Notes: generated by a model not told the origin, from the letters alone. Shown: positions 33,344 to 45,352, numbered from the stretch's first letter. The stretch is 60,000 nucleotides of DNA from Lineus longissimus (GCF_910592395.1 NC_088320.1:13950501-14010500); one strand, 5' to 3'. A program made the numbers and translations.

Positions 33344-33843
33344 GCAATCCAGGAATGGCAGGAATAACCAGCCAGAATCCAGGGAAAACAATGTGTTTTG
33401 CCATGAATCATGCCTAAAGTTCAACCCCAGAAAACCGAGCATCAAAAATGATAAAACAGGGAAAGAATTGGCCTGACCGAGAGTTCGAAAAAGGCTGCCA
33501 ATACAATTCGTTACTTGAATCGTCGATTGGCGGCGCTTATCAATCTCCTGGTGGTAGAGGTACAAAATTAAAAAAAGATTCCGTCAATCCCCATTCAATT
33601 CATTCTGTCAATGTCCCATTCAAAAGCAATGGGCCATGAAACTGCATACGTGGCATATTGTGTAGCGTGACCAGCCATAGCATTCATGATTGTAAGATAG
33701 TGCTGCATTTGCCTTAAAAACAAAGACTTTAAACCCTGGATATACCAGCTAAACATGTGGAATATATGTATTGTGGATTGGGCTATTGACTGGCGTTATT
33801 CTTTGGACTAAAACCTCGCTATTTCTCACTTGAATAGGCGTTT
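33344..33843. other. Interval with no gene recognised
   Basis: No convincing frame. The phrase AAAACCTCGCTATTTCTCACTTGAATAGGCG (33811-33841) resembles the ends of the 34.7-35.1 kb repeats, so it is probably repeat-derived. Confidence 0.4.
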
Positions 33844-34598
33844 TTACCCCTCAGCCCAAATGGGCTAAAGGGGTATTGTCGTCCCGTGCGCCGTCCGTCC
33901 GTGCGGGCGGGCGTCTGTTACTTTGTTTCCGTCAATTTCTAGGAGAACGGCTTTGACAATCAATTAAATTGTTGGTATGTACATTAGTGACTAGAGGAAG
34001 GTTCCTTTCGAAAACGGGCTTGTTCCGATTATCAATATGGCCACCAAGGCGGCGTGTTTGAAATTTCCGTCAATTTCGAGGAGAACGTTCGTCCGAATAA
34101 ATTCATTTTTTAGTATGTACGTTGAGGATGACTAGAGCGAGGTTCCTTTCGAAAACGGGCTCGTTCTGATTATCAATATGGCCACTAGGGCGGCGTGCTT
34201 GAAATCAGTTTCCGTCAATTTCGAGGAGAACCGTTCTTCCGATCAAATTCATTTTTGGTATGTACGTTTGGGGCGACTAGAGGAAGGTTCCTTTTGAAAA
34301 CTGGCTCGTTCTGATTCTCAATATGGTCACCAGGCAACGTGCTTGAAATCGGTTTCCGTCAATTTCGAGGAGAACGGCTTGGAGGATGGAATCAATTTTT
34401 AGTGGGCGTAGGCCTAATGCAGTTTTGTAAGGGGACGGTTCCTTTCGAAAATCAGCGCGATTCGAAATTCAATATGGCCGCCACGCTCACATCCTCAAAA
34501 TAGGTTTCCACAATTTTCATTTCCATATGCAAACTAGCCACTCCACTAAGCCAACTTCAACATTATCTCACCTTCAACATCGATTGGCTGAGGGGTTA
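33844..34598. mobile_element. TIR element with four internal repeats of about 120 bp
   Basis: The left end TTACCCCTCAGCCCAA and the reverse of the right end TAACCCCTCAGCCAA are near-identical inverted repeats. The interior has four tandem units, each with a form of TCCGTCAATTTCGAGGAGAACG, GGTATGTACGTT, GGTTCCTTTCGAAAACGGGC and CAATATGGCCACCA, starting near 33928, 34064, 34207 and 34355. GTCCGTCCGTGCGG lies near the left end. I associate this layout with abundant non-coding repeats of marine invertebrates, from memory. The left end also forms a hairpin, AGCCCA-AA-TGGGCT. Confidence 0.65.
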
Positions 34599-34701
34599 TG
34601 CCCGCTTTGCGATGCTATTTTTATGCTATACTTTCTTCAACCACGTGAAATAAGCTTGTGACGTCACTATCGAGAACATTCCTTTTCTACCAGTGAACTA
34701 T

Positions 34702-35066
34702 GTTCATTCGTGACTATTTAATCATGGACCTATGGATTTAATGAAGGATTACATTTCATTATTGGCTTCCTGTTCTTACTGTTGGAAAAAACCTTACATT
34801 TTCTCACTGGAATAGTGGATTTTAACTGCGCATATTTTGGGGATTTACCATCACGTCATCATACATGTCATGTGATTGAAGCCGACCACTTCCGAACATA
34901 AATTTGGACACGCGAAGGTTACCGAATGTGAAACAAGCTTGTGATGTTCATTCGTGACTATTTAATCATGGACCTATGAATTTAATGAAGGATTACATTT
35001 CATTATTGGTTTCATGTTCTTATTGTTGGAAAAACCTTACATTTTCTCACTGGAATAGTGGATTTT
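34702..35066. repeat. Direct duplication of a 122-bp unit
   Basis: 34702-34823 and 34945-35066 both read GTTCATTCGTGAC...AATAGTGGATTTT with a few substitutions, 243 bases apart. AGCTTGTGA precedes both (34650, 34936), so the duplicated unit may be the whole 243 bases. Confidence 0.85.
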
Positions 35067-35522
35067 CCAACACACTACCATATGGAATAAGTTGCACATT
35101 CTTCTAGAACATTCTAGAATATTCCCGAACCTTCTGAATACATCACTCGACGTCATTCCTCGCAGGCGCAGGTTACCCAGTGTGAAACCTACGTCACTTC
35201 CGATCTGTCCAGATTTCTGTACTGATCTTTTCTGTTGCGAACAAAGAGTTGTTGACTATTCGTAATGGACGGCGCAGGCGCAGGTGGAAGCGGGGGCGCA
35301 TAGAATGACGCGGCTGTTGGAGTAATCCCATTACAATTGGTAGAAGATAGGACCTTTAATCTGTTTTTTTCCTTCGGTACCTTCGGTGTAGAAGTTAAAA
35401 GTACCCAAGGATAGATTGTCCGGGGAACAAAGTATTTTATTAACCTGATGTACTATAGTTACTAGTAATTCAGAATAAAACTGTTGTAAACCCTTGTCTT
35501 CTCGTAGTACATTTGTTTGACT

Positions 35523-35610
35523 CCAAAGACATTGTCACATCTAGAAGACATTGTCACATCCAGAAGACATTGACGACAATGACACATCAAGAAGACATTG
35601 TCACATCGTC
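35523..35610. repeat. Short tandem repeat, about 18 bp
   Basis: GACATTGTCACATC followed by (T/C/A)AGAA is repeated, with the third unit altered by GACGACAATGA. Four units in about 80 bases next to the BEL-D relic. Confidence 0.8.
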
Positions 35611-35689
35611 AAAGATGATTAAGTCAATACATATGCCGGGAAAGAGGTACATATTAAGAAAGATAAATGTATAAAGACTACACTGAATG

Positions 35690-36458
35690 CATTAACGTTG
35701 CATACTTGGCCGTAAGTGAGGCCTGTAGATGGGTTTTTGTGATGCGCCTCGTGCGTTTATTCCCTCAAGATAGTCATTAAAGAGAAAGGGGAATTTTGAC
35801 AGAAAACTTTTTATTTGGATTCTTTCGTAACAGACTAGCAGTGACACTAGTCTTGTCTTCTGCAGAAAGTGTGTTTTTTTTTGTGGTGAAGGAGGCACCA
35901 AAGGACTCTATCTGCCATAACGTATCGACGTCTTGATGTAGCTGTCGGTCTCTGCTGACGATGAAGTTGACATTGGCAACGGTTTTTGCGAATCTTGAGC
36001 TTTAGACATCCCCATCAGCATCAATCCAAGAGGCATTTTCATGGCTAGCGGTGTAGTTTCATCTCCCATCCTGGTGTCTGTCTGAATGTGAGAGAAAGGG
36101 ATATCTGCTCCTAACAGCAACTGGACTTCAGCAGCATAAATTTTGGTCAGGCCAAGTCTCTGGATGTGATCCCAAGATGGTGAAATCAGTTGAGGCGGGC
36201 ATTGGAAGGCGTTGACATCTACGGTCCATCTACCTCCCTAACATTCAGAACCTGGGCAGATTCCTCACCAGCGGCTCTCATGCTGAATGATACCGTCTGC
36301 GACTTGGCTGAAGATTCCGCGTTCAAAGTCTTGATGGTGAGGTATCTCGTCTTTCCTTTCAACCCAAGATCCTGCGCTAGTTGTCAACGAATCACTGTGT
36401 TTTCACTGGCAGAATCTAACATGGCCACGGTGGGGATGTATCTTCCATTTTTTACCGC
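35690..36458 (-). pseudogene. BEL-D protease and start of pol
   Basis: From about 36440, AMLDSASENTVIR is a degenerate aspartic protease site (DSAS for DSGS), then KTRYLTIKTLNAES, and LLGADIPFSHIQT, the conserved I.LLIG.D stretch after BEL proteases. GLMLMG near 36010 corresponds to the usual LGW..G region. Recognisable sequence ends near 35690. Stops and shifts are frequent. Confidence 0.7.
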
Positions 36459-38443
36459 TCACGTTGACTCGGACGAGTTGGAAGTAGGCACATGTTGGCC
36501 CCTACAGGTATATCCAGCGACGTTGGCGTAGTTCTTTGCAGAGGTTTCATCTGGATGAAGTAGGGTATGATGCTTCTCATGGCAGCCTGGCTCACGGTAT
36601 CTTAGGGTTGAGAGGCACTTGCTCAGTTCGTGGGTGGAGTGTAAGCAATTCATACATATATTGGCTTCTGCAGCAATCTTTTGTCTCTCGTGTGGTCTTT
36701 TTTTACGAACTGGAAGCAACGGTATAGTTGATGAGACTCTTGGCAGAGTGGACATGAGATAGGTTTTCTGTCATCTTTAGTTGCTGCTATCCGCTTTGCT
36801 GCACCATCTTTAACATCTCATGATGACATCCCTGGCCTAGCTGCCCTATTATACTTCTCAAGCTTGTCCTTTAGCTTCCTGGCAGTACTATAGGTGTGGG
36901 CTGTGGTAGTATTTCCCTTCGAGGCTTCTAATCAAATGGCATAGGGGTTGAACTCTGTGTCGACACACTCATTTAACCAGTTGCGAAGGTCAAGGATGGA
37001 TGGCTCTCTGGTCTGTGATATTCCTGAGATGTGCTTGTTCCAGTATCTTATCCTGTCGACTGGGATACGACGTGAGACATTAACGAGCAGATATGTCCCG
37101 TGCATATCAGTGGTATAGTTGAGCTGAGTAAGTGTTATTATACAATCCCTCACATCCACATAGAACTGACATCAGGCGGCCGGGTTCCTGGAGGATATTG
37201 TGTTGCCAGTTGAAATAACATCAAGGTAGGCGTGTGCGCCTTTATTCCGATGGCCAAAGGCACTTTTCAGTTCTTTAAATGCATCGGCATAGCAGCGGCT
37301 GCTATAACCAAATTCACGAATCACTGTCAGGGCATGGTTGGACACGTGGGACTGCAACAGGTCCATTCGGCGTGAGTCGTCTATGCCCGACTTGATGTGG
37401 ACTTGAGTGAAGAACTGCTCCACGAACTTCGGCTATAGGAGGGCAGAACCATCAAATGTTGGAATCTGGGTAGCGGGATATAGACCCATGTCACGCTCGA
37501 GCTTCACCAATGCTGCAAACATATGGTCCTCAGGTTGAGTCTTCTTTATCTTTGGTAGCACCGTCTCTTTGGTAGCACCGAAACCAATTTGTCGATCCAC
37601 TCATCTATGAGCGGTCGCGGATCCCATGTAGGCAACTCGTGGTTCATCTCAAATCTTGTTGGGTTGGCAATGTTGGTAAGATCTGGTAAAGCGTGATGAT
37701 CAAACCCTGGGTTGGCGGATTGAACGGCACTTGGCAGGAAGTAAGAAACTGGCGCTGCTTGACTGGTCATCACGGGCGCTTTGTAGAGTTTTTCTCTCTT
37801 CGTCACGGGTTTGTCTGCTCTTGCATGCTGGGCCTTTGCTGCAGGGCTTGGTGATACCATTGTGGCCTTAGGACGTACATCTTGCGCAGATTTGTGCTCT
37901 TTCAGCCAATCTTCAATCTCCAACTGCTTCAGCTTTGCCAACTCTACCTCCTCTCGAAGCCTGGACGCGTTCATTTCGCCCTTGATTGAAGCTTGCTTCT
38001 GAACCATTCTGATGTCTCGGTGATGAAGTTGTTCCTGAGTTGTTGCGAACTGGTTCTCGTCGAGGTTGGGATGCTATGTGACGGAGTCAATGTCTGAGAG
38101 GGCACCGGCACCGGTTGTGGTGTATGAACGGAAACCAGGGGACAACAATCGTGTCAAAACGTCTCGAAGAACTTGACCGGCATGGTCAGACCTGGCTCTC
38201 ATTTAGTCTGTCGCTTTCTCGATCTCAGGGGCGTCTGTGAGAGTCGACAAGTAGAGCTCCTGGGTACCAGTGTGGGTGTCGAGTTCAGACTGGATTATCT
38301 CGGCGGAATCCATCAGTGTATTCTTCGGGCGTTCCTCCTCCATGTAGCAGATAGCCCTGTTGCATCGCTTGGTTGGGTTGGCTGCATGCGTGGAGCGAAG
38401 CTTCGTGATGCATTACGTCATTATCTAGTTGGTCAGCCATCAT
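36459..38443 (-). pseudogene. BEL-D gag
   Basis: An N-terminal start at 38443 (MMADQLDNDV) lies three bases from BEL-C's left target repeat, so BEL-C landed at the very 5' end of this gag. Further on come a charged helix (37990-37900), then MEQFFTQVHIKSGI, KELKSAFGHRNKGAHAYLDVI and the zinc-knuckle cluster CMNCLHSTHELSKC...GCHEKHHTLLHP near 36650. The order matches BEL/Pao gag. It is broken by frameshifts near 37430 and 37170 and by stops. No LTR is seen on either side. Confidence 0.75.
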
Positions 38444-38450
38444 GGGTGTC

Positions 38451-38662
38451 TTTTGCGGACTCCAGCTTGATATTGTCGGAGCGAATTCAAAGAGACTGGA
38501 CAACATGGGTTCCTTATTTATTCATACAACACATAAGCAAGCATGTATACTACACATAAGCAAGCATGTATACTACAAGTTACAAACTTAGTATAGGTGG
38601 CAGCACCAATCAAGTCAGCTATAGTTTGTTCCGAAATAAGAACCACACTAAAGTCTACAACA
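38451..38662 (-). repeat. BEL-C 3' LTR
   Basis: Begins TTTTGCGGACTCC and ends AGTCTACAACA. Compared with the 5' LTR it lacks 16 bases (TTTTGCTGAGTCACTT region). It contains a 24-bp tandem pair with CATAAGCAAGCATGTATACTA, also in the other LTR. Left target repeat GTGTC abuts it. Confidence 0.93.
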
Positions 38663-38676
38663 TTCTCCCCCCATTG
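38663..38676 (-). other. BEL-C polypurine tract
   Basis: TTCTCCCCCCATTG on plus is CAATGGGGGGAGAA on the coding strand, directly beside the 3' LTR. Confidence 0.8.
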
Positions 38677-39536
38677 GAGGATCCAATACTTTCATCTTTG
38701 CTTAATATACATTTATGGCACTCTTTGCAAGGATAATATAAATTTCAGTATTGACGGACATTACTAATTAACATTTAAACACTTAAACAACTAAACTAAA
38801 CACTTAACTTTAACTCAAAAAATATCTGAATTACTGAACTTAGCTTAACTTCTGATTTGTCATTGTCAAATGCAATGTCAATCCGGACTTATGCAGTACA
38901 TCTTACTTCACTTATTCTTTTGATTCTGTGCTTACAACTGTTGGGAGAGCTATGCTTGTTTCACTTATATATCTTATGCCATTACACATGGACTTATTTA
39001 CTTCGGTAACACATACCTTTTAACAGATTTGATTAAGTCTACATGTTTCTTCTGTTCATCAATCAAAGATAGTGTACTTTTTTTTTTTTTTTTTTTTACA
39101 TTTCCTAATTTTACACACAATTATACTTCTATGGTTGTCTGAGAGACAAACGCTCAATATCTTATACTACAATGGAACTACTATTTCTTTAAAACATTGC
39201 AGTGTACTTAAATCTTCATACTGTTTTAAACGACTTTTCCCAGATTCTATACACACCAACATATGACATCAACATTACCTACAGATAACATACTTACATA
39301 CAACTAAATTTCACAAACAGTGTAAACCAATTTGAACAAACACAGTGTAAACTTTTTTTTTTTTTTGTATTTTGTACCGATTACTCAGACTAACAAATTT
39401 CATCACACATTTAACCTGAAGCCCAATTCATAGTCATGAAAGTTTATCACACAGCGACACAAATAGTTCTTTTATCACAGTACATGTGGATTATAACGCA
39501 TCTCATAGACACATCTTTAGAGTAAATCACCCATGT
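38677..39536. other. BEL-C 3' untranslated region
   Basis: AT-rich, with T runs at 39078-39098 and 39353-39366. No envelope-like frame. The integrase frame ends just to the right. Confidence 0.7.
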
Positions 39537-40364
39537 CTACACATCCAATCTCTTTTTGGGTTTGATCACTCTCCCCAGACGTGTCTTCACAGCCTTGTCT
39601 TTTAGTTGGTTACTGGTATTATGAGTGCTCTGTGCACCAGTTGGTGTGTCAGTTTTCCCTGCCTTACCCTGACCTGTATTAGAATGAACTGATGGAGCAG
39701 TCTTTTTTTGAACTACCGTTAATGGGGTAATGTTTTTACTGTCTCCATCTTGTTCAGCCTGTACATGCACTTCAAGATCATGCAGTCTCTGTACTGACCT
39801 CACAACAGTACCACCTTTGGTTTTCAACTCAACACTTCTGACCAAACCATCTCTTCCTGGGAAGAGTTTAGTGACCACTCCAATAGGCCACTGCATCCTA
39901 GGGGTGTTGTCTTCCTGAATCAGAACCATATGACCTATGTCTAAACTACCTTTTGCCTGATGTTTGTTGACAGTCGGTGGGAGATTGCGCACATAATCTT
40001 TGGACCAAACTGACCAAAACAGGTCAATTTGTCTTTGACGTATCAATTGACTTTCAGTGAGAATTTCCTGAGAGATGACCCTTTCATCCTCAGACACAGC
40101 AGTTTGGTAGCTAGTGTGTTTGCCCAACAGAAAATGAGATGGAGTCAGAGGTCTGATACCATCTACTTGATCACCCACGAAAGTCAGAGGTCTGTCATTG
40201 ATACATGCCTCAATCTCACATAGACTGGTTTCTAGTTCTGTCCTGGTTATACATCGGTTACCAACTGTTTTCTTCAATGCCTTTTTTACAGATTGGACGA
40301 GACGTTCCCACCATCCCCCCCCCCCCCCCCCCACCAGGGAGAACGCGGAACAATGTACTTCCAC
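39537..40364 (-). pseudogene. BEL-C integrase, C-terminal part
   Basis: After the C18 run the frame has GWWERLVQSVKKALKK (catalytic Glu helix), SLCEIEACINDRPLTF, LTPSHFLLGK, then SLDIGHMVLIQED and GRDGLVRSVELKTKGG, the BEL C-terminal domain, and a long polar tail ending KPKKRLDV. Together with the upstream core it makes a complete integrase. The 18-base C run at 40315-40332 puts the two parts out of frame and should encode a short Gly/Trp segment. Confidence 0.92.
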
Positions 40365-41800
40365 TTGATACCACTGGAACCTGATAACTTGGCTAACATT
40401 TTTTCAGTGGCTTTGAAAGTTTTAGCATTGTCTGAGTAGAGGATAGTGGGACATCCACGTCGAGACATGAATCTTCTCAAAGCTAACACACAGTCATCAA
40501 GACTTAATGATGCTGTCAACTCAAGATGTATCGCTCTAACCACTCCACATGTAAATAACAGTATGTAAAACTTGTGACCTGGAAAGTCTAGACAATACAC
40601 CGGCCCAGCAAAATCTAGGCCCGTCACTGAGAAAACAGGGGCTTCATGTACCCTCAATTCTGGTAAAGGGGCAGCAACTTGGTTGCAAGCTAATGCATCT
40701 ACTCTTTGACACCTAACACAAGATCTTTTGACCGCTTTGGCCAAATGTCTGAGTCCTATAACCCAATAGTTGTCTCTGATGGTCGTAATCATGGCCTCTA
40801 CACCCGCATGTTTTGCCCTGAAATGTTCAGACCTGATAAGAAGTGTGGCAAACCTGCCCTTGGGCACGATGACTGGATGTTTTTCAGCATATGTCAGCTG
40901 AGAGTTTTCTAACCTACCACCAATCCTAACTAACCCATCTTTTCCAATGGCTGGATTTAACTTTAACAATGGTGATGATTTTCCTACAGACTTTCCCTGT
41001 TTCAGGGCTTCAATCTCAGCACTATATGCCACACTCTGCACGTGTTTCAACATTATCTGTTTTGCCGTTGCACACTCTTGTAAGGACAATTTTCCAGATA
41101 CATGTTGTTTTGTTTTATCAATGTTTTGGAGTACTCTCACGACCCAAGCTGTGATTCTAATTGCTTTCTCAAGTGTACCCCATCTCTCAACGTTGAGAAC
41201 ATCTTCTGGCAACCACACTCTAGCTACATTTACAATGGCCACAGTTTCTGGCTGAAGGAACCGCTCTACCTGATCAAACATCACTTTGTCTTTGCCCAGT
41301 ACTAATGATCCAGCTAGCCAACTAGGTCCCGACAACCACTGTTTGGAAGAGACCAATTCTCCTGCAAGAACACCTCTAGTCATGATATCTGCTTGGTTCC
41401 CTCTACCAGGGCAGTGAGACCACTGTTCAACATCTGTCAGTTCTTGAATTTCAAGAACTCGGTTAGCAACGAAAGTTTTCCAACGAGAATGTTTACCTTT
41501 AATCCAACCTAGAGCTACAGTAGAGTCTGTCCAATACCTACACATTGCGTCAGAATGAAGTTTCAAGGCTTTCAGCACGAAGCTGACCACACGAACACAC
41601 AACACAGCACCAAGCAATTCTAATCTAGGGAGTGAAACCTTTTTTACTGGTGTAACTCTAGCCCTGGATGTGACTAGTGAAACCTCATAGCTGCCATCTG
41701 AACAGGGAATGCGCAGGTATACCACAGCTCCGTAACCTTGTTCTGAGGCACCACCAAACCCATGAACCTCAACTTCAGTCAAATTTGACCACAATGACAA
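40286..41800 (-). pseudogene. BEL-C RNase H and integrase core
   Basis: RNase H: GYGAVVYLRI, VSLPRLELLGAVL, CRYWTDSTVALGWI, GNQADIMTRG. Integrase zinc-binding region: IGGRLENSQL, EKHPVIVPK, EHFRAKHAG, SCVRCQR. Core: FSVTGLDFAGPV (Asp 1) and TILYSDNAKTF (Asp 2). About 500 codons without a stop, until the homopolymer run at 40315. The upstream break with the reverse transcriptase (41800-41912) holds one stop and one frameshift. Confidence 0.93.
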
Positions 41801-43850
41801 GCCGTAGCGTCTTGGAATTCTCCACTGTTGTACCTTGCACCCATCTCATAAACCTATCATGAAGTGGGGCTGGAACATTGTCATCCCAATCCAGTTTCAA
41901 CAACCATATTTCTTACAACAAAATTTTGAGATACATGATGTAGGGTGACAAGAAACCAAACGGGTCAAACAACCTCGCTATGAAGCTCAAAACAACTCTT
42001 TTGGTTCTGACAATCTGTGTAGGGATGTCAACTCCATCAAATGCAAAACAGTCTTCTGTTTTCAACCACTTCAACCCAAGTATCTTTGTTGATACAGTAC
42101 CAGAGTGAGAATCAAACTCGTGTATGAACATGTCTTTGATTACCTCATTGTTAGAGTTGCACTTTGCCAATGACAGACTACCTTCTTTTAGAATCTTTTG
42201 ACCATTACGAAACAACTCACAAGTCTCATCTTCATAATCAGCCCCAGTGATCCAATCATCAACATACAAATTTTCCTTCAGTTCCTCGACAGCAGTAGAG
42301 GTTTCAGAATCAGAGTACTGAGACAGATGGTGGCGGATGGTTGCATTTAAGAGAAATGGACTGGCTGTATTGCCAAATGGGACACGCAAGAATTTCATCA
42401 CCCTATCTTTCCCATCTTTTGTACACAGGAAGCGATGGACATCCTGATCTTCCTTGTTGACGGCAATCTGTAGGAAAGCTTTGGTGATGTCACTGGTCAT
42501 CGCGACCCGCCATCGTCTGAATCTGATTAGAATGTCTAATAGACCTGGCAACAAGTTGGGTCCTGACTCAATGCAATCATTCAGTGACACTCCGTTAGCC
42601 CCCTTAGCTGAGGCGTCAAACACAGGTCGAATTTTGGTAGTCAACCTTGACTCTTTTATGACTGGGAAATGGGGTAGATAAAATACGGGGCGCTCATCAT
42701 TTGGTACAATTTCTGTCGGAGGTACTTCCTGAAAGATTCCAAGAGTCTCTAGTTCGACCAAGGCTTCATCATACCGACCCCTTAACACTGGGTTCTTAGA
42801 GAGTTTACAGTTTAAACTTTGTAACCGGCCTTCTGCCGAATTTCTATTATTCAACAGCGATGGCTTAGCACCTTCTTTCCATGGAAGTCTAACTACATAC
42901 CTATCATCTTTGAACTCAACCGTTTCAGTGAATTGTTTCATGATTATCATATCTGTTCCAAGACTCGACTCTCCGTTATCGGTCACACCAATGGACTCTA
43001 GGTCCCAAAACTTGGAGAGCGTCGCGTCTGGAATATCTGACAAAATCAGTAAATTATGACTAACACTAACATGACTGACCATAGCAGTTGACTGGCTTGG
43101 TGTCTCACTCAGACCATTTGAGTAAGACCCAGACAATACCCACCCAAAGATGGTGTCTTGAGCTACAAGACCAGTGGTGACCTGTATGAAACCCTGTTTA
43201 ACAAATTTCCAATACATGTCAAGGCCAATCAAGATGTCAACTGTGACTTTTTTATCCGTGTTGTAGTCATCTGCTATGCTCATATGTCCAAGTGATTTTA
43301 ATAAGTGGTTTGGTACCCTTGGTCGTTCCATAGGTGGACTAATCGCTTTCACTTTGACAACATTAAGTGATCTTGTGACACCGTCATTTGCCTGCATATC
43401 CAGGCTGTATACATTATGTACCTTACTGGCTGATGAAGAACTTGCACCAAAGGCTGCAAAGGACATGTTTTTGGCAGTCACCCACTTAGGACCGATTTTC
43501 TCTACAAAATCAGAACAAACACATGAGGTATCAGACCCAGAGTCGAACATAACAGTTGCTTCAACTGAACCCCTCTCGCCTTTAACGAGGACGCGGGCAA
43601 CCTGGGGTACAGTCAAAACCCCCTCGGTAGAACAGGACACACCTACATGCGATGTGACCGGTTTCATGGAGTTCCGATCTGCAGCCCCAGACTGACCTGA
43701 ATTGGAGGGATTCTTCTGAGCAGCTCTCCTACTCGGATCACACAGAAGTTCATTGTGCTTGCCTTTGCAAGCCCTACATCTGGCCATGCAACCTTTTGCC
43801 AGGTGACCTCTCAAAAGGCAGCGAAAACACGCTCCACTGTCCTTGATCAA
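41801..43850 (-). pseudogene. BEL-C protease and reverse transcriptase
   Basis: An open frame of 645 codons runs from 43850 to 41913. It starts in the second zinc knuckle, CFRCLLRGHLAKGC, and has an intact-looking protease site TVMFDSGSDTSCV (about 43560). The reverse transcriptase has FYLPHFPVIKE, RPVFDASAKGANGVSLN, AMTSDITKAFLQI (motif A), FGNTASPFLLN and ENLYVDDWITG (catalytic YVDD, about 42270), then ARLFDPFGFLSP. A stop at 41913 precedes the RNase H. It is the best-preserved pol gene in the window. Confidence 0.93.
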
Positions 43851-45064
43851 CTTGTGGCGTTCACTAAGCTATATTTTCTTCACATCCCAGCATTTATCAG
43901 ACGGATGTTTTTTGGAACAAAACACACAGTTGTTACTGTCACTATTCGAATTCTCCCCACTGCTGAACATTGCTGAGGCAGTAGGAACTCGTTGCTTAAC
44001 TGTCTGCTTGCTCAACGAAGGCGATGCACATGCACTCGGTTGTGCTGATAAATTCATGTCTTTGAATGTCTCTGCTCGTTCACGACGTTGAATTTCCAAT
44101 TTAAGAAATTCCAAAAGACCAATCAAGTCGCTCTCTTTCCCAGCACCATTTCGAGCCCACTCCATTCTGATATCATTGGGCAGTCTAGACAAGATGAGTG
44201 GCGTGAGAAACAGACCATACGTTCCCCCATTGACACCGAGGGACTCCAAATTTCTAACATAATAATAATACGAGTCTTATATAGCGCAGTATCCAACCAT
44301 TAACTGGCCGCTCAAAGCGCTTGTGTCTGTATTGTGTCTGTAGTGTGTCCTGTAGGGATCACAAACCTCGAACAGTCGGAGACGGTAGCGAAACATTCAG
44401 CAAGGCTTGGATATGGGAAAATATCAGTCGATCCCTATTGCCAAATCGCTCCCTCAGGAGCTCGATAGCAGCACTATAGTTATCTTTTGTGATGCTCAGA
44501 CCTGTCACCACTGACTTCGCCTCCCCCTCTAGGAGAGAGGTCAGGTATGCGAATTTTGTTACGACAGGAATTGTCATGTACTATTGTCACAAACTTTTCA
44601 TAGAATGCCTGCCATTCTGTCAGCACTCCAGAGAAACGTGGTAGTTCCAACTTAGGTAGCTTTGCCTGACAGGAACTCACAGTTTTAACTACTTTTGTAC
44701 TCGCATCAACACTAGGACTCAACGGCTCCTTTTTATGCACGTGTGCTTCTAAAAGTTCCTGTGCTGTACGGTACGACTTCTTAACTGCGTCCCGCCACGC
44801 ACCGTGCGAATCGATCTCAGCTGCCAATTCTTTTTCGTCTAATTCACACTCTATTTATGTTTGAATATTGTCCACTTTTCTTAAAAACTGCTCAAACTCT
44901 TTCATGTCCTCCTTTAATCTGCACAGGTTTACTGGTACCTCACTCAAAGTTTGTTCAATCGCCATCTTGGTTCGGGTGCACCAGCCTTTACATGCCGCTC
45001 TAGACTTTTTCAATCTCTTTATACTGTCCTCATCCGGCATCTTCAGTTTTAAAATGTGACTCAA
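43851..45064 (-). pseudogene. BEL-C gag
   Basis: Starts at 45064 with a basic helix. An in-frame TAA at 44855 precedes ECELDEKELAAEID. LPKLELPRFSGVLTEWQAFYEKF is the BEL gag core. A one-base shift at about 44577 leads into LTSLLEGEAKSVVTGL and LLRERFGNRDRLIF. A SINE tail is inserted at about 44250-44345, after which FLTPLILSRLPNDIR and the first zinc knuckle CVFCSKKHPSDKC follow. A TAG at 43869 separates this from the second knuckle. Capsid protein of the retrotransposon particle. Confidence 0.9.
44250..44345 (-). mobile_element. SINE-type tail inserted in BEL-C gag
   Basis: Read on the minus strand, AAGCGCTTTGAGCGGCC is followed by TTGGATACTGCGCTATATAAGAC and (TAA/TTA)n at 44255-44265. I recognise GCGCTATATAA plus a short simple tail as a common ending of SINE/LINE 3' ends in marine animals (from memory). 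It splits the gag frame. Confidence 0.6.
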
Positions 45065-45109
45065 ATGGTTTACAATATACTTATCTAAAAGTCCTTTATG
45101 TTCAAGTTA

Positions 45110-45124
45110 AAATTTCGGCACCAA
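45110..45124 (-). other. BEL-C primer-binding site
   Basis: The coding strand next to the 5' LTR reads TTGGTGCCGAAATTT; TGG is the expected match to a tRNA CCA end, one base from the LTR. Confidence 0.75.
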
Positions 45125-45352
45125 TTTTGCGGACTCCAGCTTGATATTGTCGGAGCGAATTCAAAGAGACTGGACAACATGGGTTCCTTTTGCTGAGTCA
45201 CTTTATTTATTCATACTACACATAAGCAAGCATGTATACTACACATAAGCAAGCATGTATACTACAAGTTACAAACTTAGTATAAGTGACAGCACCAATC
45301 AAGTCAGCTATAGTTTGTTCCGAAATAAGAACCACACTAAAAGTCTACAACA
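45125..45352 (-). repeat. BEL-C 5' LTR
   Basis: The 228-bp partner of 38451-38662, including the 16 bases missing there. Followed by target repeat GTGTC at 45353-45357. Confidence 0.93.

Larger units (their letters stand above)
38451..45352 (-). mobile_element. BEL-C: nearly intact BEL/Pao element nested in BEL-D
   Basis: Two LTRs (212 and 228 bp), target duplication GTGTC at 38446-38450 and 45353-45357, a primer site at 45110-45124, and a purine tract at 38663. Gag, protease, reverse transcriptase, RNase H and integrase are all on the minus strand. Lesions are few: stops at 44855 and 43869, frameshifts near 44577, 41900 and 40320, and a SINE tail inside gag. LTRs differ by a 16-bp gap and a few bases. 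Older than BEL-B by appearance of its LTRs, but with longer open pol frames. Confidence 0.96.

Noticed and set aside
43276-43695. Plus-strand frames opposite the BEL-C and BEL-B pol genes
   Set aside because: Antisense shadows of well-supported minus-strand genes.
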